From the NCBI RefSeq assembly GCF_029914245.1, contig NZ_JARYZI010000004.1, positions 1-64,000 of the forward strand: a stretch of 64,000 bases of DNA. The letters are read 5' to 3'. The notes under the pieces were generated by a model. It was not told where the DNA came from. It made no database searches and worked only from the letters and a program-made list of their open reading frames with translations. The stretch's first letter is position 1, and every line of letters starts with the position of its first letter. Below, piece after piece: positions 23,513 through 31,906 of the stretch. Position numbers and translations under genes: made by a program. The DNA is from Fusibacter bizertensis (GTDB lineage Bacteria > Bacillota > Clostridia > Peptostreptococcales > Acidaminobacteraceae).

Positions 23513-23812
23513 CTACAATTTTAAAGCTTTTTCAAGAACTACAGGACCGTTCATTGTCCCATAATCTATGCTGTCAATTACAGCAACTGGTATGTTTTTA
23601 CCTTCAACTGATTTTTGTATTTTCGATAACAAAAATCTTACTTGAGGTCCTAAAAGGATAATATCTACATCATTGTATTTTTGCTTTGCTTCTGACTCAG
23701 AACATGCAAAAATATCGATTTCAATTCCTTTTTCAGTTGCTGCCTTCATCATCTTTGTAACTAGTAAACTGGTAGACATCCCTGCAGAACAGACCAACAT
23801 AATTTTCTTCAT
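23513..23812 (-). CDS. PTS cellobiose-family IIB component
   Basis: Cytoplasmic phosphocarrier of 99 aa with the phospho-cysteine C8 in MLVCSAGMSTSLLV, the hallmark of IIB-cellobiose proteins, and the LLGPQVRFLL stretch (about 54-63). It receives phosphate from H73 of the IIA protein and hands it to the sugar bound by IIC. It follows the kinase gene by 13 bases with a GAGGAG site. Confidence 0.94.
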   Translation of the reverse strand: MKKIMLVCSAGMSTSLLVTKMMKAATEKGIEIDIFACSESEAKQKYNDVDIILLGPQVRFLLSKIQKSVEGKNIPVAVIDSIDYGTMNGPVVLEKALKL

Positions 23813-23825
23813 AATACACTCCTCA

Positions 23826-24716
23826 CTATAGTTGTGTTGCTAAAAGATACGCGCCTCTTACTGGTAAAGCGTTAAGTCGTTTTAATTTAATCTGACTTGG
23901 TACATGACTATTTAAAAAATTAAATATTTGATCATTGTTAATAAGTACACTTCCACTTAGGACTATATTCAGCGGTTTTACACCACACTTTTTTTCTAGC
24001 GCTTTGATACTTGTAAGCAAATCACTTGCTGCATTTGTGATAATCCCAGATGCAACCTCATCACTAGCAGCTTCCTCGCTAATCACTTTAGCAAGTCTAG
24101 CAACTTGATCTTTACCATTTTTTGACGCATATAAATAATCTATAATTTCCTCTTCGTGCTCAATTTGCATTATAGGTTTTAACGCATTGAAAAGTGTCGT
24201 TTGTTTTCCACGTCCATCGTAGCTTTCTAAAACTGCTTTTAAACCTGCGACTGCAATTGCGTAAGCACTTCCAATATCATCTACGATATGTCCCCAACCA
24301 CCTACTCTTTGTAGATTGCCTTGAAGATCCACACCATAAGCTATGGAGCCTGTACCACTGATGAGAATTCCACCAGTAAGCGAGCCATTCTCTGCTGCCA
24401 TTGCAACAAGTGCATCATTTATAACTGATAACTTTCCGTTGTACCCTATCTCATCAAATAGAGCACTTATTCTAGAACTATCAACAGCTGTATCAATACC
24501 TGCGCCACCAAAACAAATACCTTCTATTTCATGTAAGTTACCATTGACTTCATTGAGCAACTGATTGAGTAATTCTGCTATCGTATTCTTTGTCAGGTCG
24601 ATACCGATATTATGATAATTACTTGGACCCACAATCTTTTGAGCGATTATACCACTTTGATCACCAATTACACCTACTGTATTGGTTCCACCGCCGTCTA
24701 TGCCAACAAAGTACAC
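23826..24716 (-). CDS. BadF/MurK-type amino-sugar kinase
   Basis: ASKHA-fold ATPase of 296 aa in the N-acetylglucosamine kinase/BadF group. The phosphate-1 loop is FVGIDGGGTNTVGV (3-16). Phosphate-2 and adenosine elements are visible as ISGTGSIAYG (about 119-128) and LSGSVLIN (about 249-256). MurK of Clostridium acetobutylicum, which phosphorylates MurNAc and GlcNAc, belongs to this family. Beside MupG and a disaccharide PTS, the most economical role is phosphorylating the GlcNAc (or MurNAc) released by MupG. The GTG start at 24716 has AGGTGATG upstream and lies 8 bases after the HPr stop. Confidence 0.82.
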   Translation of the reverse strand: MYFVGIDGGGTNTVGVIGDQSGIIAQKIVGPSNYHNIGIDLTKNTIAELLNQLLNEVNGNLHEIEGICFGGAGIDTAVDSSRISALFDEIGYNGKLSVINDALVAMAAENGSLTGGILISGTGSIAYGVDLQGNLQRVGGWGHIVDDIGSAYAIAVAGLKAVLESYDGRGKQTTLFNALKPIMQIEHEEEIIDYLYASKNGKDQVARLAKVISEEAASDEVASGIITNAASDLLTSIKALEKKCGVKPLNIVLSGSVLINNDQIFNFLNSHVPSQIKLKRLNALPVRGAYLLATQL

Positions 24717-24724
24717 AGCATCAC

Positions 24725-24982
24725 CTATAACCCTTTCTCAAAAAGTGCTAATACACCTTGAATTGCGATATCTTCGTCTTCTCCGTCTGCAATAATTGTA
24801 ATTTGGTCGCCGTTATTGACACATAAGCTAAGAACATTCATGATACTTTTCCCATTGACAGTTTTATTGTTTTTTTCAATTTTTATGTCACTAAGGTATT
24901 TTGAAGCTTCACTGACAAATTGGCTTGCAGGTCTTGCATGCAATCCCGTTTCGCTTTGTACTGTTACTTGTATATTTTTCAA
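24725..24982 (-). CDS. HPr-type phosphocarrier protein (operon-specific)
   Basis: 85-aa HPr with both functional residues at their canonical numbers: H15 (ETGLHARPAS), phosphorylated by enzyme I, and S46 (NGKSIMNVLSL), the HPr kinase target. The start is TTG, chosen because AAGGAGGTG precedes it and because it places H15 and S46 correctly; a longer frame extends into the promoter. Heading an operon of sugar-specific PTS genes rather than sitting next to ptsI suggests a dedicated second HPr. Confidence 0.92.
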   Translation of the reverse strand: MKNIQVTVQSETGLHARPASQFVSEASKYLSDIKIEKNNKTVNGKSIMNVLSLCVNNGDQITIIADGEDEDIAIQGVLALFEKGL

Positions 24983-25011
24983 ACTCACACCTCCTTTACA
25001 CGCATATATAA

Positions 25012-25027
25012 TGCATGTTTGATGCCA
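25012..25027 (-). promoter_or_regulatory. Sigma-54 type -24/-12 promoter of the PTS operon
   Basis: On the minus strand TGGCAT-N5-ATGCA places GG and GC exactly 10 bases apart, matching the consensus TGGCAC-N5-TTGC with two deviations. It is 30 bases upstream of the HPr start codon. The gene further upstream encodes a sigma-54 activator, which makes the assignment convincing. Confidence 0.8.
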
Positions 25028-25145
25028 AAGTATAGTCCTTTTATGCCAAAATACCACTTAATACACTGATGAAATTTGTACTATGTATTGAAAACTGTGC
25101 AAAACTAATCCTTTTGAGGCACTAAATAAAATCAAAAAATGCATA

Positions 25146-25242
25146 AAAAAAAATGACATTTATTTAAAATTGTCATTTTTTCTGTAATAATATGCTAAAT
25201 GCTCTTAAAAAAGTGTGTCATACCGCATACACACTTTTACAC
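25146..25242 (-). promoter_or_regulatory. Two hairpins between the LevR-type regulator gene and the PTS promoter
   Basis: The gap 24983-25294 holds the sigma-54 promoter plus two inverted repeats. One is AAAAAATGACA/TGTCATTTTTT (25146-25182) and the other AAAAGTGTGT/ACACACTTTT around a 10-base spacer (about 25209-25238). Both have A- and T-runs and can terminate the regulator transcript. The second is surrounded by further GTGTG/CACAC motifs (25241-25305), so it may instead be the upstream activator site; it is about 185 bases from the promoter, a usual distance. No open reading frame is seen in the gap. Confidence 0.5.
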
Positions 25243-25294
25243 TGTTTGGTTTTTGTGTGTAAGTGTGCCGAAAATTTGTGTTTCTGTGTATCTA

Positions 25295-27991
25295 TTACAC
25301 AGTGTCTTGGTGATTGGATAATATCATCTTTGTAAGATAAGCGATGTCACTTTGAGAAAAAAATATTTTGAAAATGTGTTCAATTGATTTCAATTGTTGC
25401 TTAATCAAGGCCATTTCTCTGCTGTTCTTAGCTATATAATCCTCAAGTTCCCCTTTGTCTTTATGAGAAATACCTTGCTTTATATGATCTACTAAAAAAC
25501 TTAGATGAAGGGCAATGCCAACTTTTACATCATCAGGCAAGCTAACTTTCAGCATACGTTCAGAATCTACTATAAACTGTCTAACATATGAAATTAGCAC
25601 TTTTGCATCTACCGATTTAATATGTTCAGAAAGCGATTCGCCTATCTTGATGTACTCATCTTGATGAGATACTAATTTCTTCAACCTATCAATTCCGTCA
25701 CCTGCTAAAATATCAACAGCAGATATAAATGGAATGCCTTGTTCTTCTATATCAACAGTTCCAACAATCGCTAATATCTCATGAGTTTGCCTATATTGAA
25801 CGATAGAATGAGCAAAATCCTTTCTGTTAAGGATGTTCATAGGAACAACTTCAAACGAGGCACCAAGTTCTAATTTATGGCTAATAATATCTTTTAATCT
25901 TTCACTTGCACCTTCTCCAGTAAAGCAAACCGTGATAATAAGGTTTCGCTTTCTGATATCATTGATCTGATTTGTTGCAGTACTTCTGCCCATTAACTCA
26001 GTACAAGCATTATGGATATCTGATAATTCTCTTCCCAAGACAGCTCGCCTACAAGCCTCAAGTGCAATAGGTGTACTTACAGAGTCAAGTGTCTTACATG
26101 GTATGCCAGTGTCATCGTAGATCAGTTCAGAAAAGTTAACCAGCGACCCCATATCCACTAGAAGAATCACACCTTTACCTTCATGAATCTCTTTTACTTT
26201 CTCAATTGCAAGTTCCACCATACTCTGTGGTTTCATACTCAGCGGCATATCAAGGGCATGACAATGTGTCGTTCCCACTAAAGTATTTACCACTTGTGCC
26301 ATACTTGAAGCTGTAGAATTACCATGCATGATGATGAGCACTGCAACGTTAGCCGCCTTTTCACCGGTCAATTCGTTTGGTGTTGAGGCCAAAAACATCG
26401 CCAAGTAACCTATTTCATCAAGAGGGGTTTCCACACTAAAGGTCTCGTCTATTGATTTAGCAATTTCCATTGCAGCTAAAAATTCATCGGGATAATTAAC
26501 GCGAATGAGATTTAATTTTGGATGATAAATTTTTTTGCCATTTCTCAGTCTTTCTATACTGCCATTTAGATGAAGTGCAAAACCATAATATATTTTTTCA
26601 TCAAATTCTTTGTTTAATTTTCGAGCAGCTTCACTTAGCACACGATCTGTAAATTCCACAATTTGGACATCAACTACTTTTGCTATTTCATCCTTTCTAA
26701 ACTTTGGAGATAGGTCAACGATGTAACGTCGAAAATGCTTTTCAATATCCATACTCATAATTTGATTAATTTCTTGTTCATTAAGGCCATCGTTCCTAAG
26801 TTTGGATAATTTATGCTCAATCTGCTCATAAAAATACGAATCATTTACATCTTCATCATTGAGATAAGTATCATCCTCATCGTAATGAAATTTGAAAATA
26901 TCGTCTTGATACCGTATGAGTTTTTCAAGCTCTTGACGATTTTCTTTGATCCGAAGATGTCCTCGACCAACCTGTTGGGGCAAATCACTTAATTCTATTA
27001 AAATATAGCTCTTGCCTTGTGATTTATAGTTAAAAAATGCCTTGGCACAAGCCAATTGAATATCACTTTTAAGTTGTCCTATATTGCTTGGGCATTCATA
27101 CAACATAAAAGACTCAAGTGCATTTTTATTGATATAAATACTTTTTGAAAGCCTTTTAGACTCCTCTTTTATAAATGCTTGTATTAACATATACCGATCT
27201 TTCAATCCTCGTTCTTTTAAATCTGGAAGTAAAATCGTCATAGGAATACGTCTTGTAAAAGTCTTTAGAAGTGTAGATTCTGGTTCTTCTGTTGTGGCAG
27301 CGATAATTTGTACTTCAGAAATAATTTTATCTTCTGAATCACCTAAACGTCTAAAGTATCCTTTATCAATAAACGTAAATAGCATTTCCTGACCTTGATG
27401 AGACAGCCGATGTACTTCATCAAGAAAAATCACACCGCCATTTGCTTTACTTAGAAGTCCTTCACGATCTTTTTCAGCACCTGTATAAGCGCCTTTTTTT
27501 ACTCCAAAGATTTGAGCAGTAAGGAGTTGTGGATTTTCTGCATAGTCTGCACAATTGAATCTTACAAAAGGCGCACTAGAAGTCACCATGCCAGATTCCT
27601 TTGCGAACTGATACATAAGTTCAGCAAACATCGATTTACCAACACCTGTTTCTCCTAATATTAAAGTATGTAAACCTCTTGGTGGGTATAATATAGCTGC
27701 TTTTGCTTGCTGGATTGGCACATTTAAACTCTTCTCTGCACCGATCAAAAAATCCAGTGAAAATTTTTTATCTAAAGATGGTTGTGTACTACTTGATTCA
27801 CTATTCTTTAGCACTTTATATTTAACGGGTCTACCATTTTGTTTTTCTATTTTCCCTTCTAGTTGAAGTTGGTTTAAATATCGGCTGGCATTGGTTCGAT
27901 CTAATTGCAGTGCATCTGCAATTTCTTTTGCAGTATGTTCTTGTTCAGTATGACTTAACAACCAGTTCATGACTTCGTCAATTTTCCTCAT
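25295..27991 (-). CDS. LevR-family sigma-54 activator with PTS regulatory domains
   Basis: Transcriptional activator of about 898 aa that opens sigma-54 promoters and is tuned by PTS phosphorylation. In order: N-terminal winged helix (about 1-60), AAA+ ATPase (about 85-330) with Walker A GETGVGKS (113-120) and the sigma-54 contact loop GAYTGA (167-172; usual GAFTGA), a first PRD (about 440-540), an EIIA-mannose-like domain (about 545-680), an EIIB-like segment around VCFTGEGASERL (about 705), and a second PRD (about 800-890). The target is almost certainly the divergently spaced, same-strand PTS operon with its -24/-12 promoter. The ATG at 27991 follows GAGGAG by 11 bases; a TTG one codon earlier is equally possible. 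Confidence 0.92.
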   Translation of the reverse strand: MRKIDEVMNWLLSHTEQEHTAKEIADALQLDRTNASRYLNQLQLEGKIEKQNGRPVKYKVLKNSESSSTQPSLDKKFSLDFLIGAEKSLNVPIQQAKAAILYPPRGLHTLILGETGVGKSMFAELMYQFAKESGMVTSSAPFVRFNCADYAENPQLLTAQIFGVKKGAYTGAEKDREGLLSKANGGVIFLDEVHRLSHQGQEMLFTFIDKGYFRRLGDSEDKIISEVQIIAATTEEPESTLLKTFTRRIPMTILLPDLKERGLKDRYMLIQAFIKEESKRLSKSIYINKNALESFMLYECPSNIGQLKSDIQLACAKAFFNYKSQGKSYILIELSDLPQQVGRGHLRIKENRQELEKLIRYQDDIFKFHYDEDDTYLNDEDVNDSYFYEQIEHKLSKLRNDGLNEQEINQIMSMDIEKHFRRYIVDLSPKFRKDEIAKVVDVQIVEFTDRVLSEAARKLNKEFDEKIYYGFALHLNGSIERLRNGKKIYHPKLNLIRVNYPDEFLAAMEIAKSIDETFSVETPLDEIGYLAMFLASTPNELTGEKAANVAVLIIMHGNSTASSMAQVVNTLVGTTHCHALDMPLSMKPQSMVELAIEKVKEIHEGKGVILLVDMGSLVNFSELIYDDTGIPCKTLDSVSTPIALEACRRAVLGRELSDIHNACTELMGRSTATNQINDIRKRNLIITVCFTGEGASERLKDIISHKLELGASFEVVPMNILNRKDFAHSIVQYRQTHEILAIVGTVDIEEQGIPFISAVDILAGDGIDRLKKLVSHQDEYIKIGESLSEHIKSVDAKVLISYVRQFIVDSERMLKVSLPDDVKVGIALHLSFLVDHIKQGISHKDKGELEDYIAKNSREMALIKQQLKSIEHIFKIFFSQSDIAYLTKMILSNHQDTV

Positions 27992-28061
27992 CAAACAATA
28001 CACTCCTCATCTAAGTAAAACTCGCGTTCTGTAAATTCATCTTAATGCTGCCTAGCGCACA

Positions 28062-28101
28062 TAAAAAAAACTCTCAGCTCATGGTAACATAAGCTGAGAG
28101 T
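28062..28101 (-). terminator. Terminator after the YjbQ gene
   Basis: ACTCTCAGCT pairs perfectly with AGCTGAGAGT (28070-28101) around a 12-base loop, followed by eight U on the minus strand, 15 bases beyond the YjbQ stop. Confidence 0.9.
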
Positions 28102-28115
28102 GGACGTCAATAAAC

Positions 28116-28514
28116 TTAACCCGCTATAATCTTGATGTTAATATTGCGTTTTCTAGGTCCATCAAACTCACATAAATAGAGTGATTGAAACATCCCTAGC
28201 TCGATACGACCATTTTCTACTATGAGCGTTTCAGTATTTCCAAACATAGAAGTTTTTATATGTGCAGCACTATTGCCTTCTATATCTTTATAGTCGCCCT
28301 CTTTAGGGACAAGCGCATTCATCTTGTTTATGATATCATCAGCAACTACTGGATCATAATTTTTATTTAGTGTCAGCGCAGCAGTTGTATGTGGTACATG
28401 TACACAGACAATCCCATACAAAACACCACTTTCAAGAACTATTTTTTTTATTTCTTCTAAAATCTCAATCATTTGATATTTTTCGCTGGTTTTTACATGA
28501 ATTGTCCTAAACAT
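28116..28514 (-). CDS. YjbQ/UPF0047 family protein
   Basis: Small cytoplasmic protein of 132 aa from a family found in all kingdoms. Diagnostic segments are CVHVPHTTAALTLNKNYDPVVADDI, the metal-binding GNSAAHIKTSMFG and GRIELGMFQSLYLCEFDGPR near the end. Members show weak thiamine-phosphate synthase activity in vitro, but the physiological role is unknown. The ATG at 28514 follows GGAGGGGTG; six codons upstream would be an unsupported extension. It is a single-gene unit between two terminators or spacers. Confidence 0.9.
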   Translation of the reverse strand: MFRTIHVKTSEKYQMIEILEEIKKIVLESGVLYGIVCVHVPHTTAALTLNKNYDPVVADDIINKMNALVPKEGDYKDIEGNSAAHIKTSMFGNTETLIVENGRIELGMFQSLYLCEFDGPRKRNINIKIIAG

Positions 28515-28589
28515 AGTCACCCCTCCATTCAACAGTTTGCTTCTTATTTCATATATACTATTTTCAGCAGACTTTAAACATTTTTGAGG

Positions 28590-29000
28590 TTATTTCAATT
28601 CAATATCACCTGATTGCACACGTGATATTAACTGAAGAACTTTCTCTTTAATCAAATCTCTCGTCACTCTAAAATCTTCTATAGGTCCACCTGATGGATC
28701 ATCTAGGCCCCAATCTTCAAAGTGTTGATTTGGAACAAAAGGGCAGACGACATTGCAGCCCATTGTGATGAGCAAGTCTAAAGTTTCTGGAATATCAGAC
28801 AATAACTTAGGGTGGTGTTCACTCATATCTACACCAGCTTCTTCCATAACAGCAACAGCAAGCGGTTTCACCTCTGGATAATTCTCAGTTCCAGCAGAAT
28901 ATACCTCAAAAATCTCTCCGCCTAATTTTTTAGCCCAGCCTTCTGCCATCTGACTTCTACAAGAATTATGCACACATACAAAAGCAACTTTATATTTCAT
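28590..29000 (-). CDS. arsC: Arsenate reductase, low-molecular-weight phosphatase type
   Basis: Reduces arsenate to arsenite for export. The P-loop C9-VHNSC-R15 (CX5R) is at the N-terminus, with the resolving cysteines C82 and C86 (TMGCNVVCPFVP) and the catalytic aspartate in GLDDPSGGP. This is the thioredoxin-linked class rather than the glutaredoxin class. At 136 aa it has family length. AGGAGG precedes the ATG. It is the last gene of arsR-acr3-arsC. Confidence 0.93.
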   Translation of the reverse strand: MKYKVAFVCVHNSCRSQMAEGWAKKLGGEIFEVYSAGTENYPEVKPLAVAVMEEAGVDMSEHHPKLLSDIPETLDLLITMGCNVVCPFVPNQHFEDWGLDDPSGGPIEDFRVTRDLIKEKVLQLISRVQSGDIELK

Positions 29001-29069
29001 TGTTTCCTCCTAATTTATAATTAAAATATATTTTACTAAAATACCCTTCTACCCTTTAAATTTAACAAT

Positions 29070-30137
29070 CTAACGTTGTGTTGATGAAGTAGTACTTTTT
29101 CTAAACCAATTTGGTGTTTTGTTAGCAATATTGACCAATATCAGCATCACGGGCACTTCTACTAGGACACCTACTACGGTAGCTAGTGTTGCACCTGATT
29201 GAAGACCAAATAATGATATTGCAACTGCTACAGCAAGTTCAAAAAAATTACTTGCGCCAATCATCGCCGCTGGTGCTGCAATATTATGTGGTAACTTCCA
29301 CAGTTTTGCCCAACCATAAGCAAAGAAGAAGATCAAAAAAGTTTGAATCACTAGTGGTACTGCAATGAGTAATATATGAAACGGATTTTCAAGGATGATC
29401 TTTCCTTGAAATGAAAATATTATTACAAGTGTTAATAAAAGGCCTGCAATGGTAGTCTTATCAAATTTTTTCAAAAAAACGTCATTAAAATAGACCTCAC
29501 CTTTTTGAGATATAATCACTTTACGGCTTATATAACTTCCAACTAACGGAATCACAACAAAAAGAAAAACAGACAATAAGAGAGTATCATAAGGAACAAT
29601 AACATTGCTTACACCTAAAAGGAAAGCCACAATAGGTGCAAATGCAACCAGCAAAATCAAATCGTTAATTGCTACTTGTACAACCGTATAAGCTGCATCA
29701 CCTTTGGTTAAATGACTCCAGACAAAAACCATAGCAGTACAAGGCGCAGCGCCAAGTAAAACAGCACCTGCAAGATAAGCATCTGAAAGTTCATCACTGA
29801 TCCAAACTTTAAATACAATCTTAAAAAATAGAAAAGCAATTAAATACATGGTAAATGGTTTAATTAGCCAGTTGGTGGTACAGGTTATCGCAAGACCTTT
29901 TGGCTTCTTTGTTGCATTCAATATACTGCTAAAATCCACCTTTAGCATCATTGGATAAATCATCAACCAAATCAGAATCGCAACTGGTATTGATACATTG
30001 GCATATTCAAATTTTCCCAGTGTTTCTGGTATGATTGGTAAGAATTTTCCAATCGCAATCCCCATAACAATGCAAATTGCAACCCAGACCGATAAATATT
30101 TTTCAAAAAATCGCATATCAACTTTGTCTTTACTCAT
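29070..30137 (-). CDS. acr3: ACR3-family arsenite efflux permease
   Basis: Ten-helix membrane transporter of 355 aa that exports arsenite. Recognisable blocks are FEKYLSVWVAICIVMGIAIG at the start, LLGAAPCTAMVFVWSHLTKGDAAYT with the essential cysteine conserved in ACR3 proteins, and AMIGASNFFELAVAVAISLFG. It belongs to the ACR3 group, not the ArsB group. Its ATG overlaps the arsR stop region by 8 bases and has AAGGAGTGG upstream, so translation is coupled. Confidence 0.95.
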   Translation of the reverse strand: MSKDKVDMRFFEKYLSVWVAICIVMGIAIGKFLPIIPETLGKFEYANVSIPVAILIWLMIYPMMLKVDFSSILNATKKPKGLAITCTTNWLIKPFTMYLIAFLFFKIVFKVWISDELSDAYLAGAVLLGAAPCTAMVFVWSHLTKGDAAYTVVQVAINDLILLVAFAPIVAFLLGVSNVIVPYDTLLLSVFLFVVIPLVGSYISRKVIISQKGEVYFNDVFLKKFDKTTIAGLLLTLVIIFSFQGKIILENPFHILLIAVPLVIQTFLIFFFAYGWAKLWKLPHNIAAPAAMIGASNFFELAVAVAISLFGLQSGATLATVVGVLVEVPVMLILVNIANKTPNWFRKSTTSSTQR

Positions 30138-30522
30138 ATATCCACTCCTTATTTATAGTCTCTATCACATGTGCTCGATCTTTATTAATCTCTTGACAAT
30201 TAAGTGCTGCCTCGCGATACCTCTTAAGTCTTCTAAGATCATCCATAGCCTCGATGTTAGCCAGTATGCTTTTTTCAAGTGCTTTAACGAGCTCAGGCTG
30301 TTCCATCTTAAACGCCTCGGAAACTTTGTAGTGAACCCATTGTGCATCTTTTTGACTTTCAATGATGCCAGCCGCTCTTAGTTTAGACAGGTGCTTAGAA
30401 ACATTTGACTGTGACAAATTTAAGATCACTTCTAGTTCACAAACGCATAATTCATCATAGAGTAGTATGATAAAAACCCTTAATCGATTTTCATCAGCCA
30501 ATGCTTTAAAAATTTCTACCAT
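30130..30522 (-). CDS. arsR: ArsR-family arsenic-responsive repressor
   Basis: Winged-helix repressor of 130 aa that leaves DNA on binding arsenite. The arsenite site is C26-V-C28 in ELCVCELEVIL at the start of the alpha-3 helix, followed by the recognition segment LSQSNVSKHLSKLRAAGII. The FKALADENRLRVFIILL opening is typical. It is first in the operon with acr3 and arsC; autoregulation via the palindrome just upstream is likely. Confidence 0.94.
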   Translation of the reverse strand: MVEIFKALADENRLRVFIILLYDELCVCELEVILNLSQSNVSKHLSKLRAAGIIESQKDAQWVHYKVSEAFKMEQPELVKALEKSILANIEAMDDLRRLKRYREAALNCQEINKDRAHVIETINKEWIYE

Positions 30523-30562
30523 TTACTGGCCTCCTATTCAACAATATGCAAACTATATTCCA

Positions 30563-30608
30563 ATATTCGAATATACTCATATAATACCATTTTCTTTGTA
30601 CTTGTCAA
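30563..30608 (-). promoter_or_regulatory. Promoter and probable ArsR operator of the ars operon
   Basis: Minus-strand TTGACA (30603-30608) with TATTAT 16 bases on (30581-30586; an ATTATA reading gives 17). Just downstream is a 12-bp perfect palindrome ATATTCGAATAT (30563-30574), placed where a repressor would cover the start site and 40 bases before arsR. Confidence 0.7.
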
Positions 30609-30650
30609 GGATGGTTCTTATCACATTAGAATTCTGTCTTTCGGGCAAAT

Positions 30651-30701
30651 AAAAACACCTTCATTTAATCACTGCTTAATTCAGTCTCAAATGAAGATGC
30701 T
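30651..30701 (-). terminator. Terminator after the ABC exporter genes
   Basis: On the minus strand CATCTTCATTT pairs with AAATGAAGGTG (one G-U) around a loop of about 22 bases, followed by UUUUUAUUU. It is located 30 bases beyond the stop of the second permease gene and before the ars promoter. Confidence 0.75.
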
Positions 30702-30730
30702 TTCAAACTTATTTAAAAATAATTATTTTG

Positions 30731-31906
30731 TTAATTGTCTTTTAGCGACTTCAAGTAGAGTACACGTTCTCCAAGAATTAAATAACCAATACCCATACTC
30801 AAAAGTACAACCACTGAAATCAAAGTGCTACTATCAACTTTACCGTGAATGACAACACCTTCTATTGCGGATATCGCCCATTTGTGAGGCGTAATATTTG
30901 CAAGCATTAAAAGAGGTTTGGAAGTAATAATCTCAAGAGGCCACATACAACCGCCTAACATTCCCATACCAGTCAGTACAATAGGTGAAACAGCGCTTAA
31001 TTGTGCCATGGTTTTCATCAAGCTCACCACGAATAAACTTAGAGCTGTCATGACAAAGATGTATAGTACTCCTAAACCTATGACCAATAGTAGATTGTTC
31101 CCCCAGTCAATTCCAAATAAAAATTGTCCTGCAAATACCATAACTATAATCTGTAACGTCCCAATAACCATAGCACTTATTAAGTTTGACCAAAGCACAT
31201 CCATCCTGGTTGAAGGAGAAACCATCATGCGATCAAGTGTGTGAAGTCTTTTATCCTCTAAAATATCACCCACAGTAAACATCAAAGAATATGTTACAAA
31301 AAATAAGGTCATCCCAACTATATAATGTATATTTAAACCAGAAAATTTCGCCTCATTTGTACTAAAAATCTCTGATACCATCCTAATTGGTTTTTTTGTT
31401 TCCCATTGTTCAACAAATACAGTCTTGATATCAGCGCTAAGTTTATTTTGATCAAACTCAGTACCTTGAGCATTTACAAGTGCAATGGTCTTATCCGTAA
31501 GTTGTTTCATATTTTTGATTAAATTGACTTCGTTTTCCAGTAAATTAGAAAGTTGAAAACTTTCAACCGTCTCTCTAAGTTGTATTACTTCTATTCCACT
31601 TTTAATTTCATAAAAGTTCTCCTTTATGACTACTGTTGAAAGTGCATTACGGTTCATCACATCATCCATCGCTTCATCATAGGATTTAAGCTTTACATTA
31701 AAGTTATATTCAGAAGATAGCTTTGCAATTAGATCAGAGGCTTCTATACTTTGATCTTCATCAACAACTACAATTGTCGGCTGATAGCTTCCAGTCATGG
31801 AATTCCCAAATACTGCTGAAAGAATCAAACTCATTGCAATCATAATCACATACAGTGTTTTATTATCTTTCATCAACCTAAGTTTAAGCTTCAATAAAGC
31901 CTTCAT
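30731..31906 (-). CDS. ABC-2 type exporter permease (second)
   Basis: Membrane subunit of 391 aa: one N-terminal helix (about 19-35), a large external domain (about 40-190) and five to six helices in the C-terminal half with the ABC-2 segment DILEDKRLHTLDRMMVSPSTRMDVLWSNL. It is paired with the preceding permease gene, which it overlaps by 23 bases, and with the ATPase upstream. The ATPase plus two different ABC-2 permeases arrangement is that of drug exporters such as LnrLMN of Bacillus. The substrate is not known. Confidence 0.88.
   Translation of the reverse strand: MKALLKLKLRLMKDNKTLYVIMIAMSLILSAVFGNSMTGSYQPTIVVVDEDQSIEASDLIAKLSSEYNFNVKLKSYDEAMDDVMNRNALSTVVIKENFYEIKSGIEVIQLRETVESFQLSNLLENEVNLIKNMKQLTDKTIALVNAQGTEFDQNKLSADIKTVFVEQWETKKPIRMVSEIFSTNEAKFSGLNIHYIVGMTLFFVTYSLMFTVGDILEDKRLHTLDRMMVSPSTRMDVLWSNLISAMVIGTLQIIVMVFAGQFLFGIDWGNNLLLVIGLGVLYIFVMTALSLFVVSLMKTMAQLSAVSPIVLTGMGMLGGCMWPLEIITSKPLLMLANITPHKWAISAIEGVVIHGKVDSSTLISVVVLLSMGIGYLILGERVLYLKSLKDN

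Noticed and set aside
25209-25305. GTGTG/CACAC block as a CRISPR-like or satellite repeat array
   Set aside because: The motifs are short, unevenly spaced and in both orientations, with no constant repeat-spacer structure.
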